A program made the translations under genes and the position numbers. Under the pieces are notes generated by a model that saw only the letters and a list, made by a program, of their open reading frames with translations, searched no databases and was not told the DNA's origin. A stretch of 64,000 nucleotides of DNA from Halorussus ruber. GTDB taxonomy: Archaea; Halobacteriota; Halobacteria; Halobacteriales; Haladaptataceae. Of the stretch, positions 52,135 through 60,653 are shown piece after piece (position 1 is the stretch's first letter; every line of letters starts with the position of its first letter). The stretch lies in NCBI RefSeq assembly GCF_004765785.1, contig NZ_SBIT01000019.1, forward strand, positions 1-64,000. Direction: 5' to 3'.

Positions 52135-52461
52135 TCACTCCTCGTCTGGATTGACGGGGCCTTTGTACTGTGAACGGATTTTGTCTCCGTCCCGCCATTG
52201 CCAATAGTAGTAGCGATTGCCGTTAATCTCCTTGATCGTAATCGTCGCCTTCGACGGGACGTCATCTGGGAGATCGTCCGGCCGTTCTTCGATTTCATTT
52301 TCTTCCTCTTTCTCGGCAAGACGAGCTTCACGCTCACGGTATTCAGCAAGGTCCTCGGCATAACTGGCGACGTGACGAAGAAGCTCAGGCGAAGAATCGT
52401 TGAGGGTGTTGACGATGTCGGTGGGAAGTTCAGCTGGAGGTGTTGGTGGCTCGTAGGACAT
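52135..52461 (-). CDS. Small haloarchaeal protein with RYYYWQWRDGD motif
   Basis: The protein has 108 residues: a helical, charged N-terminal two-thirds and a C-terminal strand pair reading KATITIKEINGNRYYYWQWR then DGDKIRSQYKGPVNPDEE. This C-terminal motif recurs in small plasmid and phage proteins that I associate with DUF6788, an uncertain memory. It may bind nucleic acid through its aromatic/basic hairpin. It lies next to the origin and carries a TTAACCAACA dyad in its promoter region. Confidence 0.68.
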   Translation of the reverse strand: MSYEPPTPPAELPTDIVNTLNDSSPELLRHVASYAEDLAEYREREARLAEKEEENEIEERPDDLPDDVPSKATITIKEINGNRYYYWQWRDGDKIRSQYKGPVNPDEE

Positions 52462-52473
52462 ACTTTAAGTGTG

Positions 52474-52514
52474 TTAACCAACACTACCGCTGGCGTCTTA
52501 GGAATGTTGGTTAA
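52474..52514. repeat. TTAACCAACA dyad, copy 3
   Basis: Arms at 52474-52483 and 52505-52514 are perfect (11 bp if the flanking GTTAAC is included), with a 21-bp spacer. It begins 13 bp upstream of the start of the gene at 52135-52461, so here it could act on that promoter. Confidence 0.75.
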
Positions 52515-52717
52515 CAACGAACTCGTCACTGCAACTTTCGCGTCCAGATATTGTCGGCTTCATCGGAGTTAGCTAACACACAAGTTCTCGTACCTCTCTG
52601 AATAAAAGAAATCCCCGCAAGGTCGTGAAGCGGTGTTTTGGATTCCACGTATTGACGGTATTTAAAAGCGGAATAGACAGGAAAATTATTTGTATTTCAA
52701 ATCAATCGTTTGACTAT

Positions 52718-53068
52718 ATGGCTGCGCCCTCCCTTACCGACGGAATTTCAAGAGCAATCGAAGTTATTGCGGTTCCCTCTATTGTGGTTCTAGCACTCGT
52801 TGGAGGAACAAAGGTAGTTTACGATGCACATACAGCGGGTATCGTATATCTTGGAATGACTGGACTATTTCTCCTCGGCATCTACACTTCCGCCAAGTAC
52901 TGGAATACTCAATACACGATCGGATTCGTAGGATGTGGGGTCCTAATTTGGTTTGGAGTACCTGGAATCATGCCAGATCTGATTCCATCGCTGTTTGCCG
53001 ATCTCGGCAAGCTCCTAGTCCTATTATTCCTCGTCTCGGTGGGTTTAATGATACGCGATAAGTGGTAA
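52718..53068 (+). CDS. Small integral membrane protein, unknown function
   Basis: The ATG at 52718 (MAAPSLTDG) gives 116 residues. Four hydrophobic segments follow: VIAVPSIVVLALVGGTKVVY, AGIVYLGMTGLFLLGIYTSA, GFVGCGVLIWFGVPGIM and LGKLLVLLFLVSVGLMI. No family is recognised. An AT-rich promoter (TTATTTGTA) sits about 28 nt upstream, and the gene ends 311 bp before the Cas4-like gene. Its base composition is more AT-rich than its neighbours. Confidence 0.65.
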   Translation: MAAPSLTDGISRAIEVIAVPSIVVLALVGGTKVVYDAHTAGIVYLGMTGLFLLGIYTSAKYWNTQYTIGFVGCGVLIWFGVPGIMPDLIPSLFADLGKLLVLLFLVSVGLMIRDKW

Positions 53069-53379
53069 TGTATGAGTGCCGTCCAAGATGGACTACCGTT
53101 ATGAGTTGATCCAATACATCTCCATCCGTTTCTCGTTCCGCCCTCAAGGAAATGTAGAGATAAAACTATAGAGCACCATAATCCTAATATTAGCTTTAAT
53201 TTAGGTGGCGTGCGGGAGGTTCAAATTCATCGTTATTGCGGATTTTCCACGGAGTACAATTGGTGGAGGTGAAGTGAGGGTACTTAAATGAATAGTTGTA
53301 TATTTTACCTAAATTCGGGGACGGCGGCCGATTTGGAAAAATCACGAACCCTATGGGTATTGCGTGAGTATCCGATTGT
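53069..53379. other. AT-rich intergenic stretch before the Cas4-MrfB-MrfA cluster
   Basis: No gene is seen. AATTTAGGT (53198-53206) and ACCTAAATT (53307-53315) form a perfect but widely spaced 9-bp inverted repeat. The low GC content contrasts with the flanks and may mark a junction. Confidence 0.35.
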
Positions 53380-54219
53380 ATGGCTGGCGAACAGGAACAG
53401 TCGAGGCAAACCAACGAGATTGCTGGTCACCAGTTAGATCTCTTCGAGAGGTTATCTGATGATGATATAGAGCGAATCGTCCCGCTCAGTACGCTGGAGA
53501 CTCAACACTACTGCGAGCAGAAAGCACAATTTGCATGTGCTGAAGTCCCAGATGAAGAAAGCCTTCCAGAACGACTTGTTCGTGCACAGGCACAACACAG
53601 CAAACTGGTCAAAACAACGGGGGCTACCGATGATGACTACGGCTTAGCCGAGGTCTGGTCAGATATACAAGAAGGGGACGTTTCCTTGTTGTATCCACCG
53701 TTCGCTCACGAGATCGTTAATATGCTCTTGGTTGGGCGGCCGACCTTTATTCGGTTTGCAGAAGGCCTCCCGACCCAGTTGACGCTTGTTCGAGGTGTGA
53801 CTAAAGAACGCTACCTTGACCAACTCTTTCCGAATGAGCAATTTCTCTTGTGGTGTCACGGGAACTTACTTGATCGGATTGGATTCGACGTCTCGGAACT
53901 CTCCATCCGCTATCTCAAATATCCACAGTCCAAATTCAATGCGGTGGAAGTGAGCAGAGCCCAAATGCTACTTGCAGCCGAGGACGGCGACAATATCACC
54001 GTTCAACTTGACGAGAACTCAACACTCCATCCAAATATCCGCCAACACCCACTCGAATACGAACGAGATACCCAGCGTGGTAAGCAACTACGAGACTATG
54101 TAGCCTTCTGGCGCGACAACGGCGAACCCTCCGGTGCAGGTCACTGGAAGCAATGTGCCAGTTGTCGGTTCCGAACGGATTGTGACTTAGCACTAGCGCA
54201 GGGAGAAAACCGAGGGTGA
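53380..54219 (+). CDS. Cas4-like RecB-family protein
   Basis: The protein has 279 residues. The N-terminal LSTLETQHYCEQKAQFAC resembles the first cysteine helix of Cas4, and the C-terminal WKQCASCRFRTDCDLA resembles its three-cysteine iron-sulphur end, so a 4Fe-4S cluster is likely. The PD-(D/E)XK residues between are not obvious, so nuclease activity is uncertain. It precedes an exonuclease and a helicase gene on the same strand. No cas1 or cas2 or CRISPR array is present, so it is a non-CRISPR Cas4 relative. Confidence 0.65.
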   Translation: MAGEQEQSRQTNEIAGHQLDLFERLSDDDIERIVPLSTLETQHYCEQKAQFACAEVPDEESLPERLVRAQAQHSKLVKTTGATDDDYGLAEVWSDIQEGDVSLLYPPFAHEIVNMLLVGRPTFIRFAEGLPTQLTLVRGVTKERYLDQLFPNEQFLLWCHGNLLDRIGFDVSELSIRYLKYPQSKFNAVEVSRAQMLLAAEDGDNITVQLDENSTLHPNIRQHPLEYERDTQRGKQLRDYVAFWRDNGEPSGAGHWKQCASCRFRTDCDLALAQGENRG

Positions 54220-54226
54220 AAGCTTC

Positions 54227-54316
54227 ATGCACAACGCAAACAAGAAACAACAGACGCAGTCGACCCAAGAACCGCTTCTAATTGCTGGAAAGAATAGCAT
54301 CGGTGGAGACTCATGA
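54227..54316 (+). CDS. Possible 29-residue protein coupled to the exonuclease gene
   Basis: An ATG at 54227 opens a 29-codon frame (MHNANKKQQTQSTQEPLL...) whose TGA overlaps the next start as ATGA. It fills nearly the whole gap between two genes. The 4-bp overlap is the same arrangement as in many real pairs here. It is Gln/Lys-rich, unlike shadow frames, but too short to identify. Confidence 0.4.
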   Translation: MHNANKKQQTQSTQEPLLIAGKNSIGGDS

Positions 54317-55749
54317 TTGGGCTAACTGTCCTGCCGGAGGTCACGATGCAACGGTGTCAAGGTCAACAGCTCCAAGATATCGTTCGCTATTTTGACTCCG
54401 ATATCATCTTCACTCCGTCACAGGTCCACGAGCCTTTCCTCAAGCAGCAAATTGGTAACTCAGTGGAGGTGATGACCCAACCGCTCCAACTTGGCCGTCC
54501 ACTCGAACTAATAGAAAACAATGGCGTCAGGTTGGTTTGGATATCAACCCCCACCGATCTCAAGAAAGTTATTGCAAATAAACAGAAACACCGAGAATAC
54601 GGGTGCTCAGATACGTATCTTCTGTCCGATCTCCTCGCTGTTTCCATCGATTTGGTGAATCTAGATGCGAATCTCGAAGGTCTCGAACAATACCGTACAC
54701 CCCTTGTTGAAAACGATGCGTTGGGTGAGTTCACTCACTTAACCATCGAAGCAAATCCAGACTACCGTGCTGAATGGCATGGCGTTGATGTCCAAGGCGT
54801 CATGCCTGGAGCTAATGAACAGCAAGGGACCACTCATACTAGTGTCGCACACTTCGAACTACAGGCAGACGGCATTGTCGGCGGAAAAACCAGAAAGCTG
54901 AGTAAATTTGGACTCCGAGCCGTCGACCAAGTTGGTGAATCACGGGCGGAGACGTTGAATAAGGCCGGTATTGAGTCGAGACAGGGCCTCTCGACAGCGT
55001 CAGTTCACGAGATCTCGAATTTGTCTGGGCTTGGTCAATCAACTGCCCAGACGATGATCGAATCCGCACAAGTGATTGAGCAGGGAGAGATACGGAAAGC
55101 CCCGAATGCAAGCCTCCCCGATGGTGACCCAATCTTCATCGACATTGAGACGGATGGCCTCAATCCCACGATTGTCTGGCTCATCGGCGTTCTACTCCCG
55201 GGTGAGGAAGGCCGATATATGCCGTTTATCGAGACGGACCCATCACAGCCAGAGGTGGCCCTTGAGGCGTTTCTCTCGTGGCTTGCCGAATTTGGGCGTG
55301 GCCGTCCAGTCGTGGCTTACAACGGCTGGAACTTTGACTTCCCAGTCATCAACGAACATATCGCAGACTACTGCCCCAGATATCTCGATCTCTGGGAGAA
55401 TACGTATCGGTTCGACCTCTACGACTGGGCAGTCAACAAGAACAACGCTACCCTCCCCGGATTAACAAATAAATTGGATGATGTCGCTCAGGCTCTCGGA
55501 TGGGAACCACTCGATACTGGCCTGACTGGGGCTGAAGTCGCCCGACTGTTCCAGCGGTATGCTGAAAACCCCTGTCCGGCAACTGAGCTAGATTGGGAGC
55601 GACACAAAAAATACTGTGAGGACGATGTTCGAGCCTTAGCGCACATCTACAACCGAATCAAGGAATCGACCAATCGAATGACGACTAGTGGGAGTTCTCG
55701 CTCGTCAATGGCAGACTCCACGTCACAAGGAACCCTGAGTGATTTCTAA
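54313..55749 (+). CDS. mrfB: MrfB/YprB-like DEDDy exonuclease
   Basis: The protein has 478 residues. The first 190 residues are an unidentified domain; residues about 200-260 hold helix-hairpin-helix-like turns (VDQVGESRAETLNKAGI, ISNLSGLGQSTAQTMI); and residues about 275-455 are a DEDDy 3'-5' exonuclease with FIDIETDGL (DxE), YNGWNFDFPVI (D) and YCEDDVRAL (Y...D). Bacillus MrfB (YprB) has this fold and works with helicase MrfA in removing mitomycin adducts. Here the helicase gene follows three bases later, which supports the identification. Confidence 0.78.
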   Translation: MIGLTVLPEVTMQRCQGQQLQDIVRYFDSDIIFTPSQVHEPFLKQQIGNSVEVMTQPLQLGRPLELIENNGVRLVWISTPTDLKKVIANKQKHREYGCSDTYLLSDLLAVSIDLVNLDANLEGLEQYRTPLVENDALGEFTHLTIEANPDYRAEWHGVDVQGVMPGANEQQGTTHTSVAHFELQADGIVGGKTRKLSKFGLRAVDQVGESRAETLNKAGIESRQGLSTASVHEISNLSGLGQSTAQTMIESAQVIEQGEIRKAPNASLPDGDPIFIDIETDGLNPTIVWLIGVLLPGEEGRYMPFIETDPSQPEVALEAFLSWLAEFGRGRPVVAYNGWNFDFPVINEHIADYCPRYLDLWENTYRFDLYDWAVNKNNATLPGLTNKLDDVAQALGWEPLDTGLTGAEVARLFQRYAENPCPATELDWERHKKYCEDDVRALAHIYNRIKESTNRMTTSGSSRSSMADSTSQGTLSDF

Positions 55750-55752
55750 TCC

Positions 55753-58191
55753 ATGACCCAGAACCCAACCCCATCGCTCGATGCCGTACTGAATACCGAT
55801 ACCCTCGAAGAAACCTTCCCAGATTACGAGGAACAACTCGCCAACACAATCGCGGACCCGCCACGACCAGCAGACACCGTTCCAGCCGAGAATGTCTTAC
55901 CATCCGAACTCGCAGAACACCTTGATAACGACCTCTATACTCATCAGGCTAAGGCAATACAGGAGCTGAAAGACGGCAACAATGTCACCGTCGCAACCTC
56001 CACCGCGTCTGGGAAAACCTGGGTCTACACGCTCTATTATTGCCTCCAAAAAATGCGGAACCCAAATGCCAGGGCATTGTTCCTGTATCCGACGAAAGCA
56101 CTGAGCGCCGATCAGGAAAAAGCGGTCAACGACTTGCTCAATAAGTTCGATATCGACGCTCGGGCCGAAACCTACGATGGTGACACGAAGCAGGACCGGA
56201 AGAAGCTCATCAGGGACCGAGTAGACGTGATTATCTCGAACTTCGCAGGGATCAATCAGTACCTTGACTCCCACATGAAGTGGCGTGATGCCTTCCGGAA
56301 CTGTGAACTCATGGCCATCGACGAATGCCATACCTACACAGGTGTTCACGGGATGCATGTCGCGTGGGTCATCCGGCGACTCCGCCGACTTCTTGACCAT
56401 TACGACTCCGACCCACAGTTGGTTTGTTCGACCGCTACGATAGGGAATCCTCGAGAGCATTCGGAGAATCTGACCGGTGCAGAGTTCCAGGTAATCGACG
56501 AAGACGGAAGTCCGCACGGCCGCCGTGAGATAGGATTCTGGCAACCGCCGATACAGGAGACAGACGATGAGGTCGTTAGCGGATTAGACGAGGACGAGGT
56601 TCTTCCTTCGATGCGGCGAAATGCTGATGATGAGGCTGCAGGTACCCTTGTACATCTCGCAAAGAACGATATTCAGACGCTGATGTTTACTGATTCCCGC
56701 CAAGGAACTGAGATTGGCGTTAAACGAGCCATCGAAGCCTCACGGAAACATCCCGATGGAAAGTACATCGACGTCGAACCATATCATGCAGGACTCAGCA
56801 AAAAGAAGCGACGCGCGGTTGAGAACCAGCTGAACGCCGGACAGGTTGACGGTGTAATCTCAACTAGTGCACTCGAATTGGGAATCGATATTGGGTCAAT
56901 GGATGCAACGGTGCTAGCTGGATATCCCGGAACGAGGCAATCATTCTGGCAGCGCATCGGACGTGCAGGCCGGGGGAATACCGACTCGCTGTCAGTATTC
57001 GTTCCGCAATCCGATGCAATTGACCAGTACATACTGAACAACCCCGACTACGTGCTTGAGGATAACGTGGAGGATGCTGTAATCGACCTCTCAAATAATC
57101 CGGTGTACGCGAAGCACGTTCTCTGTGCGGCATCTGAACGCCCGCTTACCGAAGAGGACACTAAGTGGTTCGGACCAAGAGAGCGGCTTGAGAAAGCGAT
57201 TGGGATGTGGCACGCTGCGGGACAGATGGTCGGTGATTTGAACCGCGGCGCACAGTATAATGGGACTGCTCGACCCCAGAGTGACATTTCGCTGTACGCG
57301 ACTAGTGACGAACAGTACGATGTGAGACAGGTAGATGGAGAGATCGACATGGAACCCTTGGACAAAGAGCGCGTGTACCGAGAATACCATCCCGGTGCGT
57401 TGGTGCTGTATGATGGGGTCCAATACGAAGTGCAGGACGTTGTCGAGGATCGGCCCAATCCGTACGTCACGGTAGAACGCTCGAATTCAACGAATTACAC
57501 CCAGGCGATACACGACAAACAGATTACTGACCTAGAGGTTGAACGGTCGTACGACCTTGGAGATGGATATCAACTCTGTGCAGGAATGGGAACAGTGCAT
57601 ATCGATTACAGCGCATACAACGTCATCGATATGCATTCCGGAGAGATTGTCGAACCGATGGTTCCCATCGACCTGGACTCCATTTCGATACGGACACAGC
57701 TCATGTGGATTTCGTTCCCCCAACAAATCATCAACCGGGTTTTGAGAGAGGTCCCCCAGAGCTCCTATATCCAGCCTAGTGAGGGCGCAGGACCCACCCC
57801 TATGGGTGAAAAAGAGTACACCCTTGTTGGAGGGCTCCACGGTGGCGAACACGGAATGATCAAGATGGCACCGTTGGAACTCCGGCTAGACAACAGCGAC
57901 ATGGGCGGACTGTCGACACTTCGCCATCACGAAGTAGGGACACCAGTTTGGTTCATTCACGATGCAGTTGAGGGCGGTGTCGGGTTCTCACACAGCGTCT
58001 ACGAGAACTTCGAGACAGTCGCTCAGCGTACCCTCGAGCGCATTGATGGCTGTGACTGTGGCCGCGATGTGGGATGTCCATCTTGTTTGATGAGTAGTCA
58101 ATGTGGAAATCAGAACGAACCGCTACACAGACTGGCCGCAGTTAGTCTACTCCGGGCCGCCCTTGAGCAAGTTGAGAAAGCAGATACTTGA
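55753..58191 (+). CDS. mrfA: MrfA/YprA-like DUF1998 helicase
   Basis: The protein has 812 residues. Superfamily 2 motifs: the Q-region YTHQAKAIQELKDGNN, Walker A ATSTASGKTWV near residue 80, DEAH-type MAIDECHTYTGV near residue 190, VCSTATIGNP, ALELGIDIGSMDATV and QRIGRAGRGN. The C-terminus is the MrfA zinc domain with four cysteines (CDCGRDVGCPSCLMSSQCG). Such helicases translocate 3'-5' and feed a partner exonuclease. It starts three bases after the mrfB stop. No deviation in key residues is seen. Confidence 0.87.
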   Translation: MTQNPTPSLDAVLNTDTLEETFPDYEEQLANTIADPPRPADTVPAENVLPSELAEHLDNDLYTHQAKAIQELKDGNNVTVATSTASGKTWVYTLYYCLQKMRNPNARALFLYPTKALSADQEKAVNDLLNKFDIDARAETYDGDTKQDRKKLIRDRVDVIISNFAGINQYLDSHMKWRDAFRNCELMAIDECHTYTGVHGMHVAWVIRRLRRLLDHYDSDPQLVCSTATIGNPREHSENLTGAEFQVIDEDGSPHGRREIGFWQPPIQETDDEVVSGLDEDEVLPSMRRNADDEAAGTLVHLAKNDIQTLMFTDSRQGTEIGVKRAIEASRKHPDGKYIDVEPYHAGLSKKKRRAVENQLNAGQVDGVISTSALELGIDIGSMDATVLAGYPGTRQSFWQRIGRAGRGNTDSLSVFVPQSDAIDQYILNNPDYVLEDNVEDAVIDLSNNPVYAKHVLCAASERPLTEEDTKWFGPRERLEKAIGMWHAAGQMVGDLNRGAQYNGTARPQSDISLYATSDEQYDVRQVDGEIDMEPLDKERVYREYHPGALVLYDGVQYEVQDVVEDRPNPYVTVERSNSTNYTQAIHDKQITDLEVERSYDLGDGYQLCAGMGTVHIDYSAYNVIDMHSGEIVEPMVPIDLDSISIRTQLMWISFPQQIINRVLREVPQSSYIQPSEGAGPTPMGEKEYTLVGGLHGGEHGMIKMAPLELRLDNSDMGGLSTLRHHEVGTPVWFIHDAVEGGVGFSHSVYENFETVAQRTLERIDGCDCGRDVGCPSCLMSSQCGNQNEPLHRLAAVSLLRAALEQVEKADT

Positions 58192-58196
58192 GCGGA

Positions 58197-59147
58197 TCAC
58201 GTCTCGTCTGGTTCGCTGGTCGACCCGTCAATCATCTTGATGATCTCTTTTGCCGTGTTGCTAATCCGGTCAAGCCGATTTTGGATCGACGCTGGATCAT
58301 CGCCCTGCCACGCAGCGAGGTAGAACGCCGACCCACTCGTGTCAAGCCCACAGTACCGGCCAACAATGTACGCGACGGCTTCTGCTTCGACCTCGCGTTT
58401 CGCCCGTTCGGTTTCGTCGGTGATGTCTGAGTGGAGGAGTGCGTGGGCGTACTCGTGAATCAGCGTGACAACGAGATCGGCCTGATTCGAGCGGGCTTTC
58501 GCCTCGACGACTGGTTGGAGATCACGTTGATTCCGGTATTTGCAGACGCCCGTTGCGTCGCCATGCTCCCACTCGTCAGCATTGACGATACGAACTGTCA
58601 CGCCGATATCAGCGGCTGCATTCTTGAGTGCAGGCACGAGGTCGTCAGCGTCGCCAGTTGCCTCGGTCTCCAGTTCGGGAAGCGGTTCACCTTCGGTCTG
58701 AGACACATCGAAGACCGCCGTTGGCTTGAAGCCGACAAGCCCTTTCGACCACTCCTCCGGCGGCGTCTCGTCGTACTCACAACCGATCTGCTCGTGGTAG
58801 CTCGGCGAATTCTCGCACTCGGGACATCGGTTGGTGATGATCGGTGTCCAGATCCAGATGGCCTGTTCGCCTTCCTGGACGTGCCGGTCGAACTCATTCC
58901 GCCACGTGTTGTAGCCTGCGACCTTCGTCGCTTCGGGATACTGGAGCTTAATGAGAAGCGTGTTCCGATGGGAATAGTCGTGGAAGCGACTCTGGACGTC
59001 CAGCCAGTCTTGGAACTCCTCGCTGGCCTGCGCATCGTCGACGTGGTCGACGAGGTCGTCGATCCACGCTTCGATGGTACTGTGCATCTCGTCGCGTCGG
59101 GCGTCGGTCTCCTCGAACGAGACCGACGAGTCACTAGTCGTAGTCAT
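58197..59147 (-). CDS. ardC: ArdC-type antirestriction protein (ssDNA-binding domain plus zincin)
   Basis: The protein has 316 residues. Residues about 20-110 match the ArdC N-terminal DUF1738 domain (LVDHVDDAQASEEFQDWLDV ... YSHRNTLLIKLQYPEATKVA ... WIWTPIIT). A CxxC pair (CPEC) follows in a loop. The metallopeptidase signature HEYAH lies near residue 228, followed by an acidic third-ligand region (KREVEAEAVAYIVG). ArdC shields incoming plasmid ssDNA and antagonises restriction. It has its own leader hairpin (59192-59219). The gene is monocistronic, convergent with mrfA. Confidence 0.83.
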   Translation of the reverse strand: MTTTSDSSVSFEETDARRDEMHSTIEAWIDDLVDHVDDAQASEEFQDWLDVQSRFHDYSHRNTLLIKLQYPEATKVAGYNTWRNEFDRHVQEGEQAIWIWTPIITNRCPECENSPSYHEQIGCEYDETPPEEWSKGLVGFKPTAVFDVSQTEGEPLPELETEATGDADDLVPALKNAAADIGVTVRIVNADEWEHGDATGVCKYRNQRDLQPVVEAKARSNQADLVVTLIHEYAHALLHSDITDETERAKREVEAEAVAYIVGRYCGLDTSGSAFYLAAWQGDDPASIQNRLDRISNTAKEIIKMIDGSTSEPDET

Positions 59148-59191
59148 AATTTCAGTAAATCGTGTTCACGGCGACTGCGTCGGAGTAGGAC

Positions 59192-59219
59192 GCGCCGCAC
59201 CCCTCAGGGCGCAAAAAAC
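59192..59219 (-). promoter_or_regulatory. T-tract plus hairpin leader, copy 6 (ardC)
   Basis: The minus strand shows T6, then a GCGCC/GGCGC stem with loop CTGAGGGGTGC, 45 nt before the ardC ATG. It begins 11 bp beyond the stop of the DUF6610 gene. Confidence 0.65.
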
Positions 59220-59229
59220 ACTCGTGGCG

Positions 59230-60231
59230 TCAGGCCGGCGGGAGGTAGACGCTCTGCTCACCAGCAAGTTCCTCAAGATTGTTCCGATGGCGGTGCGAAA
59301 AGTAGCAGTCGTAGCTGCAGTAGCCACAGATCTCTCCCGTGTCGTACTCTGCGACGTAGGGACCGCGCTCGGTTGTCCACACGTTTGTGCCACACTCGGT
59401 GCACGCTGCGCTCTCGATATCGTCCGGTGACGGACCCTGATACGCGATTTTGCGCCCGTCCTCTTGGGGTGTCGACTCGGGCCAGACGCCCTGTGCCTGC
59501 CAGAACTCACGAATCCGGGCGAGGCCGTGGCGCACGGTCTTGCGAATCGTCACATGGTCGGCGTTGCGACCGCTGTCGTCCCACCCGTCGGGCGTCCAGA
59601 ACTCGCCGAACTGCGCCCCGCGATGGATACCGTTCCAGTCAAGGCCGACGATATCGGCCGGTGGGTTATCCGTCAGCGTCGGACGAGTAAGCTGGTCGAT
59701 TACGCCGAGTTGCTTGGGCGGGCTCCCACCGAGAATATGGACGCGACGGCCACGCCAGTCCACGGGGTCGGAGAATTCATGGGCAAGTCGATCAGCGTAG
59801 CCGCGGGAGTACCCGACGATGAGATCATCGGGGACCGCGCGAATCGCGGCACGGCACTTCGGAACGATCACGAGATCTGCATCTGGGTAACTTCCCTGGA
59901 TTTCGCGTGCGGCGGTAACGTATTCACCGACCTCGTTGACGTCGTAGGCGTCACCGATTACCCCGACCTGCGGTTCGTACTCGAAAAAGCGCTCGACGTA
60001 TCGATCAAGGTCGGGATTGCGAAAGTCGTTGTCGAGCATCCCGACTGGTAGTTCCAAGTCTGTGTACTGGTGCTGTTGGTAGGTACAGTCTTCGCGAAAG
60101 CCTGTGAGAAAACCGAGTCGGAATGCATCAAGCGCGAAGGGAACGCGGTGAAGGAACGCTACGTGGTCGGCTTGCCGGGCAGTTGTAATTTCAGTTGCGA
60201 TGCGACTGGTCGGACGTGCTGAGAGCGCCAT
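59230..60231 (-). CDS. DUF6610-like protein, possible TIM-barrel transglycosylase relative
   Basis: The protein has 333 residues. The layout DADLVIVPKCRAAIRAVPDD ... VGYSRGYADR ... HILGGSPPKQLGVIDQL ... IVGLDWNGIHRGAQFGEFW resembles viral and plasmid relatives of tRNA-guanine transglycosylase (DpdA type) and the haloarchaeal DUF6610 family. The C-terminal part has four cysteines (CTECG and CGYCSYDC) as a zinc site. If so, it might insert a 7-deazaguanine into DNA; that is inference, and no partner dpd genes are visible. The leader hairpin and a dyad lie upstream. Confidence 0.6.
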   Translation of the reverse strand: MALSARPTSRIATEITTARQADHVAFLHRVPFALDAFRLGFLTGFREDCTYQQHQYTDLELPVGMLDNDFRNPDLDRYVERFFEYEPQVGVIGDAYDVNEVGEYVTAAREIQGSYPDADLVIVPKCRAAIRAVPDDLIVGYSRGYADRLAHEFSDPVDWRGRRVHILGGSPPKQLGVIDQLTRPTLTDNPPADIVGLDWNGIHRGAQFGEFWTPDGWDDSGRNADHVTIRKTVRHGLARIREFWQAQGVWPESTPQEDGRKIAYQGPSPDDIESAACTECGTNVWTTERGPYVAEYDTGEICGYCSYDCYFSHRHRNNLEELAGEQSVYLPPA

Positions 60232-60262
60232 CTCGGATTACCTCGAAGATGCGGGAGTGGTC

Positions 60263-60290
60263 GCCCCGCACCCCTCGGGGGCAGAAAAAC
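60263..60290 (-). promoter_or_regulatory. T-tract plus hairpin leader, copy 7
   Basis: The minus strand shows T5, then a GCCCC/GGGGC stem with loop CGAGGGGTGC. It ends 32 nt before the ATG at 60231. Confidence 0.65.
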
Positions 60291-60308
60291 TAGTCGCAGA
60301 CGCCAATA

Positions 60309-60350
60309 TTAACCAACAGCGCCAGTAGAACTCTCCCTACTGTTGGTTAC
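60309..60350. repeat. TTAACCAACA dyad, copy 4
   Basis: Arms at 60309-60318 and 60341-60350 (last base changed) have a 22-bp spacer. The right arm overlaps the stop codon of the minus-strand gene at 60347. Confidence 0.7.
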
Positions 60351-60646
60351 TCCTCAAAGAGACACCGAGTGGCCGCCTCCTCGCCTGTAAGCGTCCGTTG
60401 GTCGTCAGCGGTATCGGCAAACAGGGTTGACTGGTCACTCTCGGCCGAGCGCGCTACTTCGGGGCGGTCGTCGACGCCGAACTGGTCTGCTTCCGGCCGG
60501 TCCAGCTTGGAATCACGCTCACGGTGGTCGACCTCAGCGCCGAAATCTTCGAGGGATGTCTCGACGCTTTCTTCGACGACTTCGAGTCGGCCGTCGTCTC
60601 CAAACGCGGTCTGGTGCCGAATCTCTATCTCTGGTCGATTACTCAT
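60347..60646 (-). CDS. Small acidic haloarchaeal protein, unknown
   Basis: From the ATG at 60646 the product has 99 residues, beginning MSNRPEIEIRHQTAFGDDGR, Asp/Glu-rich, with no hydrophobic segment. The upstream frame to 60685 runs through the leader hairpin and is rejected. A hairpin leader (60654-60682) ends 8 nt before the ATG and a GTGTTACCA palindrome (60704-60726) lies beyond. No family is recognised. Confidence 0.6.
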   Translation of the reverse strand: MSNRPEIEIRHQTAFGDDGRLEVVEESVETSLEDFGAEVDHRERDSKLDRPEADQFGVDDRPEVARSAESDQSTLFADTADDQRTLTGEEAATRCLFEE

Positions 60647-60653
60647 GTTCTTC

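Noticed and set aside
53380-54219. CRISPR-associated Cas4 proper
   Set aside because: No adaptation genes or repeat array occur in the window, and the RecB-type catalytic residues are not clear.
58431-59690. Long + strand open frame (about 419 codons) opposite ardC and the DUF6610 gene
   Set aside because: It runs antisense to two well-supported genes, is rich in Arg/Ser/Pro rather than acidic, and arises from high GC third positions.
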